Positions 13,558-26,100 of a DNA stretch of 64,000 nucleotides are shown here, one piece after another. The notes under the pieces are model-generated. The model worked only from the letters and a program-made list of their open reading frames with translations, was not told where the DNA came from and searched no databases. The DNA is from Wuchereria bancrofti. Its lineage: Eukaryota; Nematoda; Chromadorea; Rhabditida; Onchocercidae. The translations under genes and the position numbers were made by a program. The stretch covers positions 6,696,495 through 6,760,494 of the forward strand of contig SSBO01000003.1 in the NCBI GenBank assembly GCA_005281725.1, written 5' to 3'. How positions within the stretch are numbered: the first letter of the stretch is position 1; each line of letters begins with the position of its first letter.

Positions 13558-16500
13558 ATGGTAGGGGACGTATCATTATGGAATGCCGGATCTGTAATTA
13601 TTCCTAGTGCTCTTATTTCTTATTTCCTATACCATATCATTAGGTACGTTGTTGTAGAATTAATTTTTTATTAGTCGAAAATTAGTCGAAAACTTTTATG
13701 TAATTATTCATAGCAGTATATATTAGAAAAATCAATTCATATTTTGTTGGAACTGTTCGTTATCGATAAGCAAGATTTATTGTAGGCCATTTTGGAAAGC
13801 GACGGTAAATTGTTGGTTTTGTAATGAGAATATTCGTGTCTCTTATCACAGTCAGAAAGCATTTATTTGCCCTAAATGTGGGCAGTATAATGGTTTCAAG
13901 GATGATGGCGATTACGATCGATTCATTCCAGAGCAAAAATATGAATTTCTAAATCCGACACCTAAAAAAATGGTTTTTTTCTATTGAGAATTAAAGAACT
14001 TTACTTGGCTTAAAACTGTAAATAGATTATTACTGGCTTATCACAGTACCTTAAGTGCTTTTATTGATGAAGTATCTACATAGGTTAGACCAGTGTTTGC
14101 TGTACTCCGAGATATCGTAGAGCAATTATGATAATAATGAATAATTTAGATATTGTCCTATTTTAACTCTTTCCTTTTGAATAATTTTAAGACGCTTGCA
14201 CCTGAATTTAGGTTTGGTTTTAATGTCACCAAACATAGTTCAACTTAGTTGAAGACATTTTTTGTCCGTAATATCTTCGTTTTGTAATTCATTAAATCTC
14301 TATTTAATCATTTTTATTGTTAGCAACATATCGACAATATTAAAATGAATGAAAGTGCAGAATCAGTCACCAACAGTAGTTTATGTCAAGAATGCAACAT
14401 GCAGCAGGCGCGTATTCAATCACAAATCAACAAATTTGAACCTCGAAATGAGGTTTTTTTTCTCACGTTTAAGTTTATAATTAGTTTTTTCGTCTCTGAT
14501 CTGAGATTTTGTTGTGAATGACGGCTGCGCGCTAATAATATTCTATATATCACTTTTTTAATTTTTAATGTGGTTGTGCAATTTGAGGCAAATTTTGATG
14601 GCGAATTCGAAGTGTATAAAGCACGTTTACGTAGGAGCTATCCACTTTGCAGTGATTGTGAACAAGTCGTGCAAAGAAAATTGGAACTCGACAAGGTCGC
14701 TTTATATATTCCACATAGTTCATTTCCACTGTTGGTACTCTAGTGGATTAGAAGAGAAATTTTAGAAATTTGAATCAAACAGTTACATTTGGTTTTAATT
14801 TTGCTGAAGTTCAGATAATTTGAGGGATAAGGAAAAGATATTTCATCTTATCTTTTATTGCAGCACAGTAATAATAATAACAAATAATTAATAATAATAA
14901 TAAATAGTGATAGCAATAATAATAGTAAATAATAACGATAATAAATAATAATGCTGCGAAATTGAAAACTTTCTGGTTTTAAACGAGTTTAAGGGGCAAA
15001 AAAAATTACATTTTTGATACAATTGTCTGTTTTTCTCGACTACTTTGTTAATGATTTGTTTAACTGGAGATCTGCTTTTATTGTAGAAATTTGGTTTAAA
15101 TCAACTACAAATTAATCGTAGTGCTCCGATCTCTACTCCTACCTATCGTTATAATCAACTTTCACAGAAATATTTCTCTGAGGTACTTTCATTTTAATTT
15201 CAGTTTTTGAAAGGAGCTTTTACGGAATACAACTGAGCAATGATATGTGAGCTAGGTAATTAAAAATAGAATCTCAAAGATTATGGATGAAATATAGTTG
15301 CAAAATTTTAGTTTTAATTTTCTCATACAAAAAACATGCTAAGGATGCAGCTTTCCTTCGGGTAAGTTTGACGTCACTTTAATATTTGATTTATAGATCA
15401 GTGAAATACCACGGCGCAACCAGAGCCACCGACACCGTCGTGCAGCACTCTTTAACTGTGGACCTCTCTCGAATTGTTTAAATATAGTCACATTTTCTAT
15501 TTCATGTTGTCTTTTCATTGTTTATTTGCTGCAGCTACAGAACAATACTACTACTTATGTGAGTTTTAATATTTTCAAATATTTGCGATTACCCTTTCCT
15601 TAAGATATTTATCACATTTTCTTTTGAACGAAACTACCAGTTGAAAGTTACAGACAACATATTTCAAATAATCTATTTTTAGTTGTTCGACTTGATTCAG
15701 TTGTTGCCATGTTACTTTCTGTCTTCGTGGATACCATTTCTGATGTTCCATGTTTCGAAGATAATTCTCCTTGGTCTCGGTTCGCATATTATCTCAGTAA
15801 TTGTAATGCATGCTCGACGATCCTTGCCTGATATTGTCTCACTCTTTATTTGGTTAGCATCCTTCTTTGTAATGATTACTATGAAGTGTACTGGATGTTT
15901 GAAGAATATTTCTTATTTTTTTAGGTATTTAACAAATTTTTACTGCTTTTACAATAGGTCTCCAAAAAAGTCTTCATCATCTGTGTTGTTAATTGACAAT
16001 ACAGTCAGAAATGTGGTTTTGCATTATTGTGTTCTAGTTTTCATGACTTCTACATCATGTATTTAATATTGATTAATATTGCTTAATATTTAATGTTAAT
16101 TTCATAGCATCGTTTTTCTATTCAGAATACTTACGTTGCAGTTTAGTTAGTGAACAGTTACTGATTTAAATATGAATAATGATTTTGCGTTTATTCTAAT
16201 AGTAATCGTTAGAATGAATGCTAATTTTAGGTGCGTGTTATTATTCCTAAAGAGTAGTGGAGGTGATAAACAGGAACTACTTCTTCCGCAGTTAAGTTTC
16301 GTGTCTATACTGTGTATAGTTTCATTCGCTGTTGCTTTTTTTCCTCGAAAATTATTGCATCGAAAACGGCCGAACAATATCATACAAAGGTAGCTATTAA
16401 TATTTGCTAGCTCGAGTTTTGAAAATAGTTCTCATTTATAATGATAACTGCTTGATTTATAAGCATTATGAACATTCCCGGCATGCAAAGACCTTTCTAG

Positions 16501-17393
16501 TTGTATTACGTTTGTTTAATAATTCATTTTATGCTATGAAATTCTTAGTTTTAGTCGATACAAAAAAATTTTTAGTGTCGAATTTGAAAAGAAAGAAAAA
16601 AATGAGACGTGGAAGTAGTCAGATTCACTTTTTAAACTACCGTGTTTCACTGTCAGTTAACGTTGACCCATAAAGGAATCAATATTCTTTATTATATAAA
16701 TTTTTTAGTAGCGCATACGTTTACATAATTGCAATAAATATGAGGTTATTTAATACGTAAGGATATGTGATATTTTCAGTGCTTTCTCAATTGCAAGTAC
16801 TCCATTATCTCAGTGTAGTAGTCTATCCAAGCATACTAGTAGGAGTATATCCTTTTCTGAAAATGTACGAGATAGAACTCTGCCATCACACGAATCAACA
16901 CCTGCAAGAGAATTGGGAAAACTCTTCAATTCCTTGTCGCTTGGTGATAATTTAAGTCCTTCCAAAAGGACACCAATTTTACAACAACGGCGTGGTAATA
17001 CTTTGAAATAAATTGTATTTTTAAATTTCCTTTTCCATGTTTTTGCTAGTCATTATATGCAAATCTCAGTAAATTAAGGGCTTTTGCCATAATTTCATTA
17101 ATAAGCGCATAACTTTCAAAGGTCCTTTCGATTCTATGAAGAAACCGGTATTGGCAGAACCTCGTTTACGAATTCGTGATGCACGAGAGGGAATGTTTTT
17201 GGATAGTGAAATGCATCTTCCTTCCTCACGCTACGTGAGGTCATTTGCTCCGTCAACGGTTACATCAGTGAGTTTGACACCTGGTTCATCGAAATTCACA
17301 TTATTTAATATCATTTGTGTGTTGGGGATGCTATTAAGTTTAGCTTTAAATGTTTTCATGTTTTGTAAACTGCTTTATTCTTCAAAATCATGA
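13558..17393 (+). CDS. samp-1: Samp1/NET5/TMEM201 (Ima1 N-terminal domain) inner nuclear membrane protein
   Basis: Ten exons in consistent phase: 13558-13643, 13786-13972, 14324-14452, 14588-14695, 15087-15182, 15397-15558, 15683-15924, 16231-16389, 16780-16994 and 17122-17393, 551 residues. The family sits in the inner nuclear membrane and connects LINC complexes and lamina for nuclear positioning. The N-terminal hydrophobic segment (residues 6-28) is followed by the Ima1 zinc-binding domain with four CxxC pairs: CWFC (38-41), CPKC (57-60) in a CPKCGQYNGF block, CQEC (112-115) and CSDC (155-158). FEVYKARLRRSYPLC matches the family's EVYRHHLEQxYxLC. Several membrane segments follow in exons 6-8, then a Ser-rich nucleoplasmic stretch, and a last transmembrane helix 10 residues from the end. 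The acceptor of exon 4 (TTTGAG) is weak. Exon 7 is closed at 15924 because that phase fits exon 8. Confidence 0.92.
14870..14953. repeat. AAT/ATA trinucleotide microsatellite in a samp1 intron
   Basis: Imperfect tract built from aat and aata units, broken by short interruptions such as gtgatagc and aacgat. It lies in the intron between samp1 exons 4 and 5. Confidence 0.85.
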
Positions 17394-19170
17394 ATATCAT
17401 TATTGTTTATTAAGCAATATAGTTAAACTCCATATCACTTTTACTATTTATTTATTAGGTTTCATGTTAGTAAGTGATAGGTGATGAATGCTAACGAATA
17501 TTATTGGTATTAAAAGCATTGCGTTAAGAATAAAAACGAATGCATGATTAAATGAAATGATATTTAATTTATAGAAGTAGATAATACTTTATTCCATGAG
17601 TTGATTGATTTTTTGAACAATTTTTCTTTTGCATATTTTTATAATTTACTGGCATTTTGAGCGAAAATATAGAGTAAAAGGGTTAAAATTTTAAATTCAG
17701 TTTTGAATATTTTGGGTGCAGAAATGCTTGCTGTGTTTTATGTTCTGGTTGTTCATTTTTTTAAGGACTATGAAGGCTGCGTCACAGTTTGTTACTTTTG
17801 CATATTTTCATGTTGTGTTTTTTTGAATAAGATCCCAGTGATTTGTTTTTAACACCTGTTATTGTTTTTTGATTAGTTTCGATGTTATTGCTCTGTCATT
17901 GCTCTTCATTGCTCTTTTAGTTTCGATGTTACTGCACTCTTATTGCTCTTGAGGAAAGAGATAAAACCTCCTTTCTCAAGAAATATTTGTGAAATGATTA
18001 TTTTATGTATTTTATGACTGGAATAACAGCTTTTTAACTATCGATGTGGAATCAAATGGGTCAATAGAATCAATCTAAGATGATTGGAATTCTCAAATAT
18101 ATAAATGATTATTATAAAAACAAAATTATAGATATCAATGTAAGTAGGAAGAGAGTGCATATTTGAAATAGTCAATAGTACTGCCCTTGTGATGTTCCCA
18201 ATCATTCATTCTTCACATTTCCGTCTTGTCATGTTCATATGGGCAATAGTAGGATCTATCTCCATAGAGATTTATTTCAGTACCCGACTTCCTCATAACG
18301 GTAGCAGTTGGGACTAAATCTATAGTCAACTTTTTCAATTGTAGCATTATTGCAACTATTTTCAACAGAAGCCGTTTATTCTCGAAGAAGGTAACATTTA
18401 AGTATTTGAAATATTATTATTTCAAAAAAAAAAAAGGATTATAATGTAGATATAAGAATTGATTTTAATTGATGTTATTTGGTAGGGATATTTTTCTAAT
18501 GAGTTTAAGGAAATAACATTAGGAATGAATGATGAGCACCGATGAGTAGTAATTTGTAGATGTTCTTTTCATTCAAATATATTTGTCTCTGAATTATTTT
18601 CATGATGCAGAAATCCTGAAATAGTGCAGTAAGATAGTGTTGCTATTCGCTATATATAATATTTGTATGGCAGTAACAGAATACAATAAATACTGTAACT
18701 CCTGACACTTAACTGAGGACAGGTGCTTCCTCTCAATGCTTTAATGAGAGAAATAATAAAATCTACGGACGAGTTAGGCAATTAGTATCAAAAACATGGA
18801 AAGATTAAGGCAGACTAGGTTATGCCGCTTTATAGATCGACAAGTGTTCTGCAAAGATAAAGGGAACTACTAATAGTTAGAGGAAGAAACCGTGAACAGT
18901 GCAAAAGAACAACTTAAGGTGAGGAGTGAGGGTAATATTGTACAATATGGAAATCATGTGAGCATCAGCCGAGGAGTTAGAAGGTAGACTGATTCGTGAT
19001 GATCAAAGGTTAAAGGAATTGGTCGAGGTCAGCCATGCAGGTGAATATGCTATTGGGAGTTGTAGAGAATTGCCCGATAATTTCCTTTACTGTTCTATTT
19101 TAATGAAGTAATTTGAATTCCAATGACTTATAAAAATAAAAAATCTACCGAGACTCATCGATTAGTTCCA
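17394..19170. other. Intergenic region between samp1 and metallothionein 3' ends
   Basis: The two flanking genes converge here. The sequence is AT-rich and contains an imperfect direct repeat at 17872-17952 in which a TTAGTTTCGATGTTA unit followed by ATTGCTCT motifs occurs twice, and a poly-A run at 18424. No coding signal was found. Confidence 0.5.
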
Positions 19171-20990
19171 TCACTTCTCCGAATGGCAATGCTTATTGCT
19201 TCCTTCAGCGCAACATTTGCCCACCGTGGCATCCTCGTGGTCTTTCTCTTGATGGGTACCAGTACTGCCACCATGGCATGATCCCACACCTAACATGTAA
19301 AAAGTACCGTATAACCAGGAAAAATATATCATTGAAATAAAATGATCTTTTCTCACTTATTGGATATATTGAATCCCTTTCTAGGCAGCAGTTCAATTAA
19401 TATGTTTATTGTATGCTTATAAGAAAGAAATGGAAATCATTTATATCGTAGGGTCAAAGGGTCAACAACTACCATCTGCTTGCAAAAAATGACCAGGGAA
19501 AATTACCCGTTCAATATAAACGCAAACCATCCTCAGTTATCTTTTTTGGATTATTATTTGCTGTCAATTCGTTAACTTGAAGGTTAATAGATGAATGAGT
19601 ATTCGCAACGTAGATTAGATATGAACAACCGTTGTTTTATATTTCTTTAAACAATCCAAAAACGATCACTTAAATTTGAGATGTTATTGAGGCTCATAGG
19701 TGATGTGACTGACACACGTGAAATGTCATAAAAAGAAAAACATTGTTGTGTAATAAATACTCTCATGTACTGTATTTAAATAAAAGTACTTACAAAATTT
19801 CAGATATTCTTCTGTCAATTTGCAAACTTCACTAATTTTTTCATAATATTTCGAAATGTAAAGAACTATTGTAGAAAAATTGCGCAGTATTTTTTTCGAA
19901 AAGTTATCCGGAATTTTGATGAATGAAATTGTGAATTTAACTATCTGATGCTCATACTGTAATAGTGGAAAGCATAAAAATGATTGACTTACATTTCGGT
20001 TTCCCAGCTGATTTATCGGGACATTCCTTACATGTGCATTGTTTTCCTTCATGACATCCTGAAAAAAATAGTAAAATGAAGTGCGGTACTATGTTCCGCA
20101 AAGAGCGTATTGCAGATCAGTTTGGGCTTAGATTCCTAAAGTAAAGTCTTCTAGAATGGTATAGTGAGAATAAATGTTTTGGTATGAAATAAATTTCCTC
20201 CAGGTTTAAAAGATAATTCTAATGGATAAATATTGATTCAGTATAAAATCATATGGGAAATCTCAATCAAAACTGTTTATAAAAAGTATTGAAATTTGAT
20301 TGATAATTTCCAAACTAATAAGATTTCTTTTTATAAATTTGTAAGTTTTTTAGTTTGTTATAATATAATCCTTAAACTAGAAATGTTTTAACTGTAGCAA
20401 TTCATTTAATCATACTTTCATCGTTTGCTTTATTATGTAGTAACTTCTGCCTGATATTTTTGGATCACAAATTTACTTTTTAGAGATTACAAATAGAGCA
20501 TATATCTTCTATGAAGCACATCCCTTTACGGTTATTTAATTTTTCCTTTCAGAGACTGGGAATGCAAGCTGTAACCGAAAAAAGCACAAAAGGACAGAGG
20601 AGTGATCTGCTGGATGACCATCTGCATGAAAGGACAGTTGGGGACATTTTTTTAATTAATTATCCTTGATACAGAGCACCGTCATTACAGTGAATGGATA
20701 GGAACTGAACCTTAACCTTTAAATCTCTTTTGGTCAATTTTATCCATAATACAAATGTAGGATGCAATTAACAAAAATAACTGTCATAGCATATTATCAA
20801 TTAATAGAGCAGAAGGCAAGCAACCTAGCAACAGCAGCTCAACGAACTGTACTAATTAATTACTAGCTGTGAATTCATTCTCATCGATGGTACCACTTTC
20901 AATGTAATTGATTAGCTTTAACAGTATGAAAATAGAAGGGAGAATAAATGATGAAATGAAGTTAGTCATACCACATTTACACTTCGTCAT
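19171..20990 (-). CDS. mtl: Metallothionein-like Cys/His-rich metal-binding protein
   Basis: Three exons on the minus strand, 20972-20990, 19993-20058 and 19171-19289, join in phase to encode 67 residues, the usual size for nematode metallothioneins. The protein starts MTKCKCGCHEGKQCTCKEC and ends GSNKHCHSEK. It has 11 Cys at positions 4, 6, 8, 14, 16, 19, 29, 33, 54, 55 and 63 and 6 His at 9, 34, 41, 46, 62 and 64. CxC and CxxC pairs crowd the N-terminal half, while residues 34-53 hold no Cys at all. Metallothioneins bind zinc, cadmium and copper in the cytosol. Compared with C. elegans MTL-1/2 this one has fewer Cys and relatively more His. A CAG acceptor 16 bases before the ATG (at 21007-21009) could be a trans-splice site. 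Each exon was too short to stand alone, but all three GT-AG junctions and phases fit. Confidence 0.85.
20533..20668 (+). other. Exon-like open stretch opposite the first metallothionein intron
   Basis: A CTTTCAG acceptor-like site ending at 20551 is followed on the plus strand by an open frame starting RLGMQAVTEKSTKGQRS and running about 38 codons to a TGA. The base composition is less AT-rich than the surrounding intron. It lies antisense inside the metallothionein intron. No partner exon or family was recognised, so it may be chance. Confidence 0.2.
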
Positions 20991-21149
20991 ATTTGTTGAT
21001 ATACCACTGTAATTGCTATCGACCTTCACAAATCCACTATCAAGAGAGCTGAAAATGTGATAGCAATCAGTGAAGTTGGAAAAGAACGGTTGTCGTCTTA
21101 TTACCCTGCATAACATTTCCGAAATAAATATTATCGAGCGACGATTGTT

Positions 21150-21259
21150 GTTTATATAGAGAAAATGTTAACCTTATCATCATCATCATCACCACAAACT
21201 CTCCTTAGTTACACCCCTTTTCTCGCTCTTTCCTTCTTAATCAATTCAAATTTTATCAG
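21150..21259 (-). promoter_or_regulatory. Candidate metallothionein promoter: TATA box and GATA elements
   Basis: Upstream of the metallothionein start on the minus strand there is a TATATAAACA stretch at about 21150-21160, a TGATAAG site at 21173-21179 and a CTGATAAA site at 21252-21259. In C. elegans, mtl-1 and mtl-2 are driven in the intestine through GATA sites bound by ELT-2, whose preferred site is close to CTGATAA. The match is by sequence only. Confidence 0.4.
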
Positions 21260-23066
21260 CAAATCATACAAAGGCTAGAAAATGAGTCATAAAATAATTA
21301 ACATTCTATTAATAGAAATGAAAAATTAGACTTCGTAATAGTTAACAATATTCACCTTATGCATTTTTATTCAATTTCATGTTATCATTGCTCTGTTTTG
21401 TGTTGAGAAAGTAATGATTATTATTATCGTATGATTACGAAAATGAGTGATACGATGCAATGGGTTCTTCATTTCACTGCAATGTTCTTATTTTTTCGTT
21501 TAGTTCATATAGAGAATGACGAAAATGATGGAAAGGAGAAAGATAGATGACAACAATATTCAATGCAATTAATTCATGGGACAGCTGTTCACATTTTCCT
21601 CTTGCTTCCACATCAAATTAAATTTTAGTTGAATTATTGCATTTGATCAGAAACATTTGATGATATTGTTGACAACACGACGATGACTACATTCACCTTC
21701 TTCTTGAAAGCAGGATCAGGAAAAGTATGCATTTCCATACCGGTTAGTACCAGTTCATAATTCTTTTTCCTTAAATTTTCTCTTGTTTATAGCGTTATGT
21801 GCCAAAAACCATGAAATTTCAATAATGAGGGAATGAATTCATTTTTTCCAATGAAAAAAGCATTTTATTGTTGAAATTACCGATGAAATACTTTTTCAAA
21901 ATTAACTGGTTGAAAAATTCTCACATGACAAAAGAAATAGCAATGGTCAAATAATTTCATCGGTGACTTTCGTACCTTGATCTTAGTTCTGAGACAAATA
22001 TAATCAGCATTTTTTAACCGGTAACGTTTAATACTTCGGCAGCAGTAAAAGAAGTACACAATCAAATTAAGGAAGTGAGCAAACATCAGAAAATAAGTAA
22101 GCTGTAGAAAAATAGGATCATATCATATTAGTTTCAACATATGTACAACGGACTTTGTACCTTGTCGTTGTAGCTTCTATTCAAAATAACTCTATAAGTA
22201 AAATAAAAGGTTTAATGAAAAAGTACGGAATTGCGTTAAACAAAATTGCTGCCAAAGTATTACGGTAGATTTTTTCTCAAGAATTTTTTTTAAGGTAAAA
22301 AATTACAGAGAAATGATTTCAATTGTTCAATTTTTTTTGAATGAAACAACGTGAAATAATATACGTATGGGCAGTTAATTAAATGAGAGAAAAGATTGAT
22401 GATATAAAACTTGGAAGAAGATAATAACTGGATTAAAAAATATACTCTCTCCAAGACATTTTCAAAAACGGATATTGAATAAATATAGCTTTCTCCAATT
22501 TCCATTCATTTAAATGATAAACTGAAATATTAGTGGCAAGAAGTAAATTAATTAATGATTGATTAGGATTAAACAATAACGAGCTGACCATTCAAATGAT
22601 GAAACAACACGATTATGTCAGAAGAAATTCATTATACCTGTGATCCTTAGATCGTTTTGTTTAATCAATGTATGATCAATAATTAGCATGTATCAGTTTT
22701 TGCTGCTCTTCGTTATTAGCGATAATATCAATAAGAGTTGAATTTTTCCACACAGTATGCAAATAAAAACCGGAAGCACCTTTCCGGTTGGAATGAAATT
22801 TTCGAGGATGCAAACAGTAATCAGTTGCTTATTACTGGAACGATACATTTAAAATAAAACACCAAGCATTGATATGCTAGAAATATATTAAAATGTAGCA
22901 GAAAAGATGGAATATAACGATGGAATAAAAAACAAAGACTGATATATCATTTACCTATGGAATTATTTTCAAAGACACAGAGAGATTTTCTGATTTTTAA
23001 AATGTTTCAGCATAGTTTACAGTAGTTTTAAATTTTGACCTTTACTTCTAAGGAAGGAAAAAGAGA

Positions 23067-23106
23067 AAATGCCATCATATTCACACAATTACAGATGATG
23101 GCATTT
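23067..23106. repeat. Short perfect inverted repeat
   Basis: Arms AAATGCCATCAT and ATGATGGCATTT (12 bases each) are separated by 16 bases. No element boundaries or target duplications were seen. Confidence 0.6.
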
Positions 23107-26100
23107 GTCATTGATCAATTTTGTTTTTCCTTTTCTTCTTTAGTGTTTTTTCTTGCAGTGTTATGTTTAATTGCTATCATATGCTGTCATTATCTCTTTT
23201 CTAATACAAATCCAATTTACATAAATCAAAAAGAAGGAAAAAATTACAAAAAATATTGTCTTTCTTAGTAATTCCATCAAAATGCAGTAATTCTGTAATT
23301 TGTGTTTTTCGAGGTGATAGTTTACTTCACAAATAGTATCATTTTCATTTCATTTTTAAACAAAGATTAAAATTGATAGATAATGCAAGTTAACGCATGC
23401 ATAAATTATTGCATATTGCATGCACGTCCTCTGTAAATGTTAGATTTTTGACAGTATTATATTTGATTTACTGAAATATATATAAACAGTCCCAAACTAT
23501 TTTTTCAATATTTTTTGGTAAAATTTTTGTATAGCTGTACAAGGTGATAAAATCTTTCTATCTTCTGCTGATTGATAAGCTGTTAAGCGTATTTGATTTT
23601 ATCATTATTGTTAAAAAGATTCAATATGTGCAAAACATATCAGCATCAATCAATATCGTTGAATTCTATCTAAGAGAAAATATTTTTGCAGACACAAATC
23701 TAAGATAAATCCTTAAATTCTTTGAAATTTTTTCGAAAAAACTTAAAATTGTTTGAAAATTTTTGAAAAATGAAAATTTGCAATTCCAAATGTAAAATTA
23801 ATATAATAAAAATGATTTGTGCTGCAATTATTACACCTTCTTTCATCTTTCAGTAAAATATGAAGAATGTACGATTTCTGATAGCAATAAAACCAATTAA
23901 TTTAAAAAATTAAGAATTTCGGAGTCTAAGCTTTTTTTTTGAATCTGAATTAGTTCCTTCACGTTTTTTATAGGTCATATTATTAAATATTTATAGCTGT
24001 TGCTTTTGTAAAATAATTTATGCATAACTTGTTGAAATGTTAAAATCTGAACATTGTTCTAGGATTTCTCCGTTGAGATGGAGGAACTCGAAGGATTCGA
24101 GAGGCATTTCGGCACTTTTTTTCGAAAAGTAAAATGTGTAGGATTTTTTTTTTGATAAAACCATGTGTTGTAATTCAAGTTTAGTCGCTGCTCATTTAAA
24201 ATTTCTCTGGGAATCGATCCTCGTTGTAAACAAATGCATCGCTCTTCGATCACACATTGAAACAACAAAACGATGGAATAATTATTCGCCAAAATGTCAT
24301 TATAATTTATTGAAACAATAAAATGATGGAATAAGAATTTTAATGAAACAAATTGTGCAAAATAAAATAATGCAAAATTTCTGTTTATTTAGTAACATTT
24401 CAATATATCATTAAAAGTGTAAATAATGAATAATATCATTAAAAGTGCAAATAATGTATGTTGTTCTTATTATTCCACTATTTTTCGAAGATGTAAACAA
24501 ATCAATCAATAGTTCACTTAAACTTTTCGTAATCGTCGACGATATTATTTCTATCGCTTTTTTGGCTATCCATGAAACGGTATGAAGAAGGTGCAAGATA
24601 ATGCATCACTTTGTTTGATTTATTCTCATTGGAATTAATTTCTTCCACTCATAAATTCAGCCTATGATTCGCTTTGTTCAAATGACATGAAAATTCTTGG
24701 ATTTAACTTACAAACTTAATTTTTTCAAAGATTACATGTATTACTTGAGAATTAAATTACGGTTCATTTCTTTTGAAGTTCAATTTAAACCTGAAACATT
24801 ATATCTTAGTTAACTGGATTTTAAACTTCAGGAATGATATTGCATCAACCTTTCACAATCCTCGCATTCAAATAGCACCAGTTCATCAGCGCAATTTCTA
24901 TCGTTAATACCACTTAAATACCATTTAAAAATATCTCTAAGAATACATGCACTGCTGTGTTCCTATTCAAATAATGAGAACAAACATATACTTATGCATA
25001 TGTGTCTGATACTTTTTTATATTTTGCTTTTGAACTTTTCCGTTATCAAATCATAATCTAGTAAGATTTTCCGTATGATCATTTTATTGATGATATTAAC
25101 TACGTCATTTAGTTATTTCATTTTTGACGTAAAACAAGTGTTTCTAATGTACCTAATAGATCATACAGATTTGAGAAAGTGTCTTCAGTAAAAATTTAAA
25201 AATCCAAAGCTCAAGTGTTTTTCAAAAGATGCTCTGTCTGATATTTGCCGGAATCTAACTATTCACTTTGAAGCTTGGAAAAGGAACTATAAAATGATTC
25301 GGAAAAGCTTAGGTATTCGAGTTAATACCGTTTTTGGATATTTCAGAAATTCAAAAATTAAACTTCTACCATCACAAGAGAAATTTATGACTGCATTTCA
25401 GTAACATTGTCAATAAATGTTCAATAAACTTTTAAAGCAAAATAATGTGACTTATCATTTCAAATCTAAAATTATAGCGGTGAATTGAATGCCCAAAATA
25501 AGTAATACTTTCACTTTGTGCTTAAGCAAGAATTTTTCTTTATGATGAGTTATTCTGAAGGCAAAAAAAGTACACAATTTAAGAGTTAAACTTTTAATTT
25601 CACTTATTCTGTAAGTGAAATTTTAAGATGGAATTGACTGAAATACACGGTAAAATGAAATGTACGGAATTTTAAAAGTAGCTTTTAAAAAAAAGTTATC
25701 TGTGATGGAAAAAATATTTTCAAGAAAACATTCATTGTTCTCTATAGCTTTCATACATATAATCACGCGTGCCTTCTAGTATTCGTCACTTATGGGCCTA
25801 TCATCAGGCCATTTTGTTCCATTTATGCATCCCTCAAACTGACAATAAATTAGACTATCTAATTCCAACCAGCCATATTTGTGATTCAAGATAAGATATT
25901 GCGAATTATTCTTGGATAATTCTTTACACCACAGATAATTTGGAACTGGCACAATTTTAATTTAATTACTAACATTTCAAGAAATAATTCAAAAATTTGA
26001 GTTAACTAATGACCTTTGACTTTGCATTCTATGATCCAATAATAAAAATCAATCTTGTCTTACTGCTAATTACTATTACGAGTTATTCCTTTATTTAAGA

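Noticed and set aside
15925..15957. A 33-base GT...AG segment in samp1 that would keep the exon open to about 16012
   Set aside because: Too short for a nematode intron. The continuation offers no donor in the phase that exon 8 needs, whereas closing exon 7 at 15924 does.
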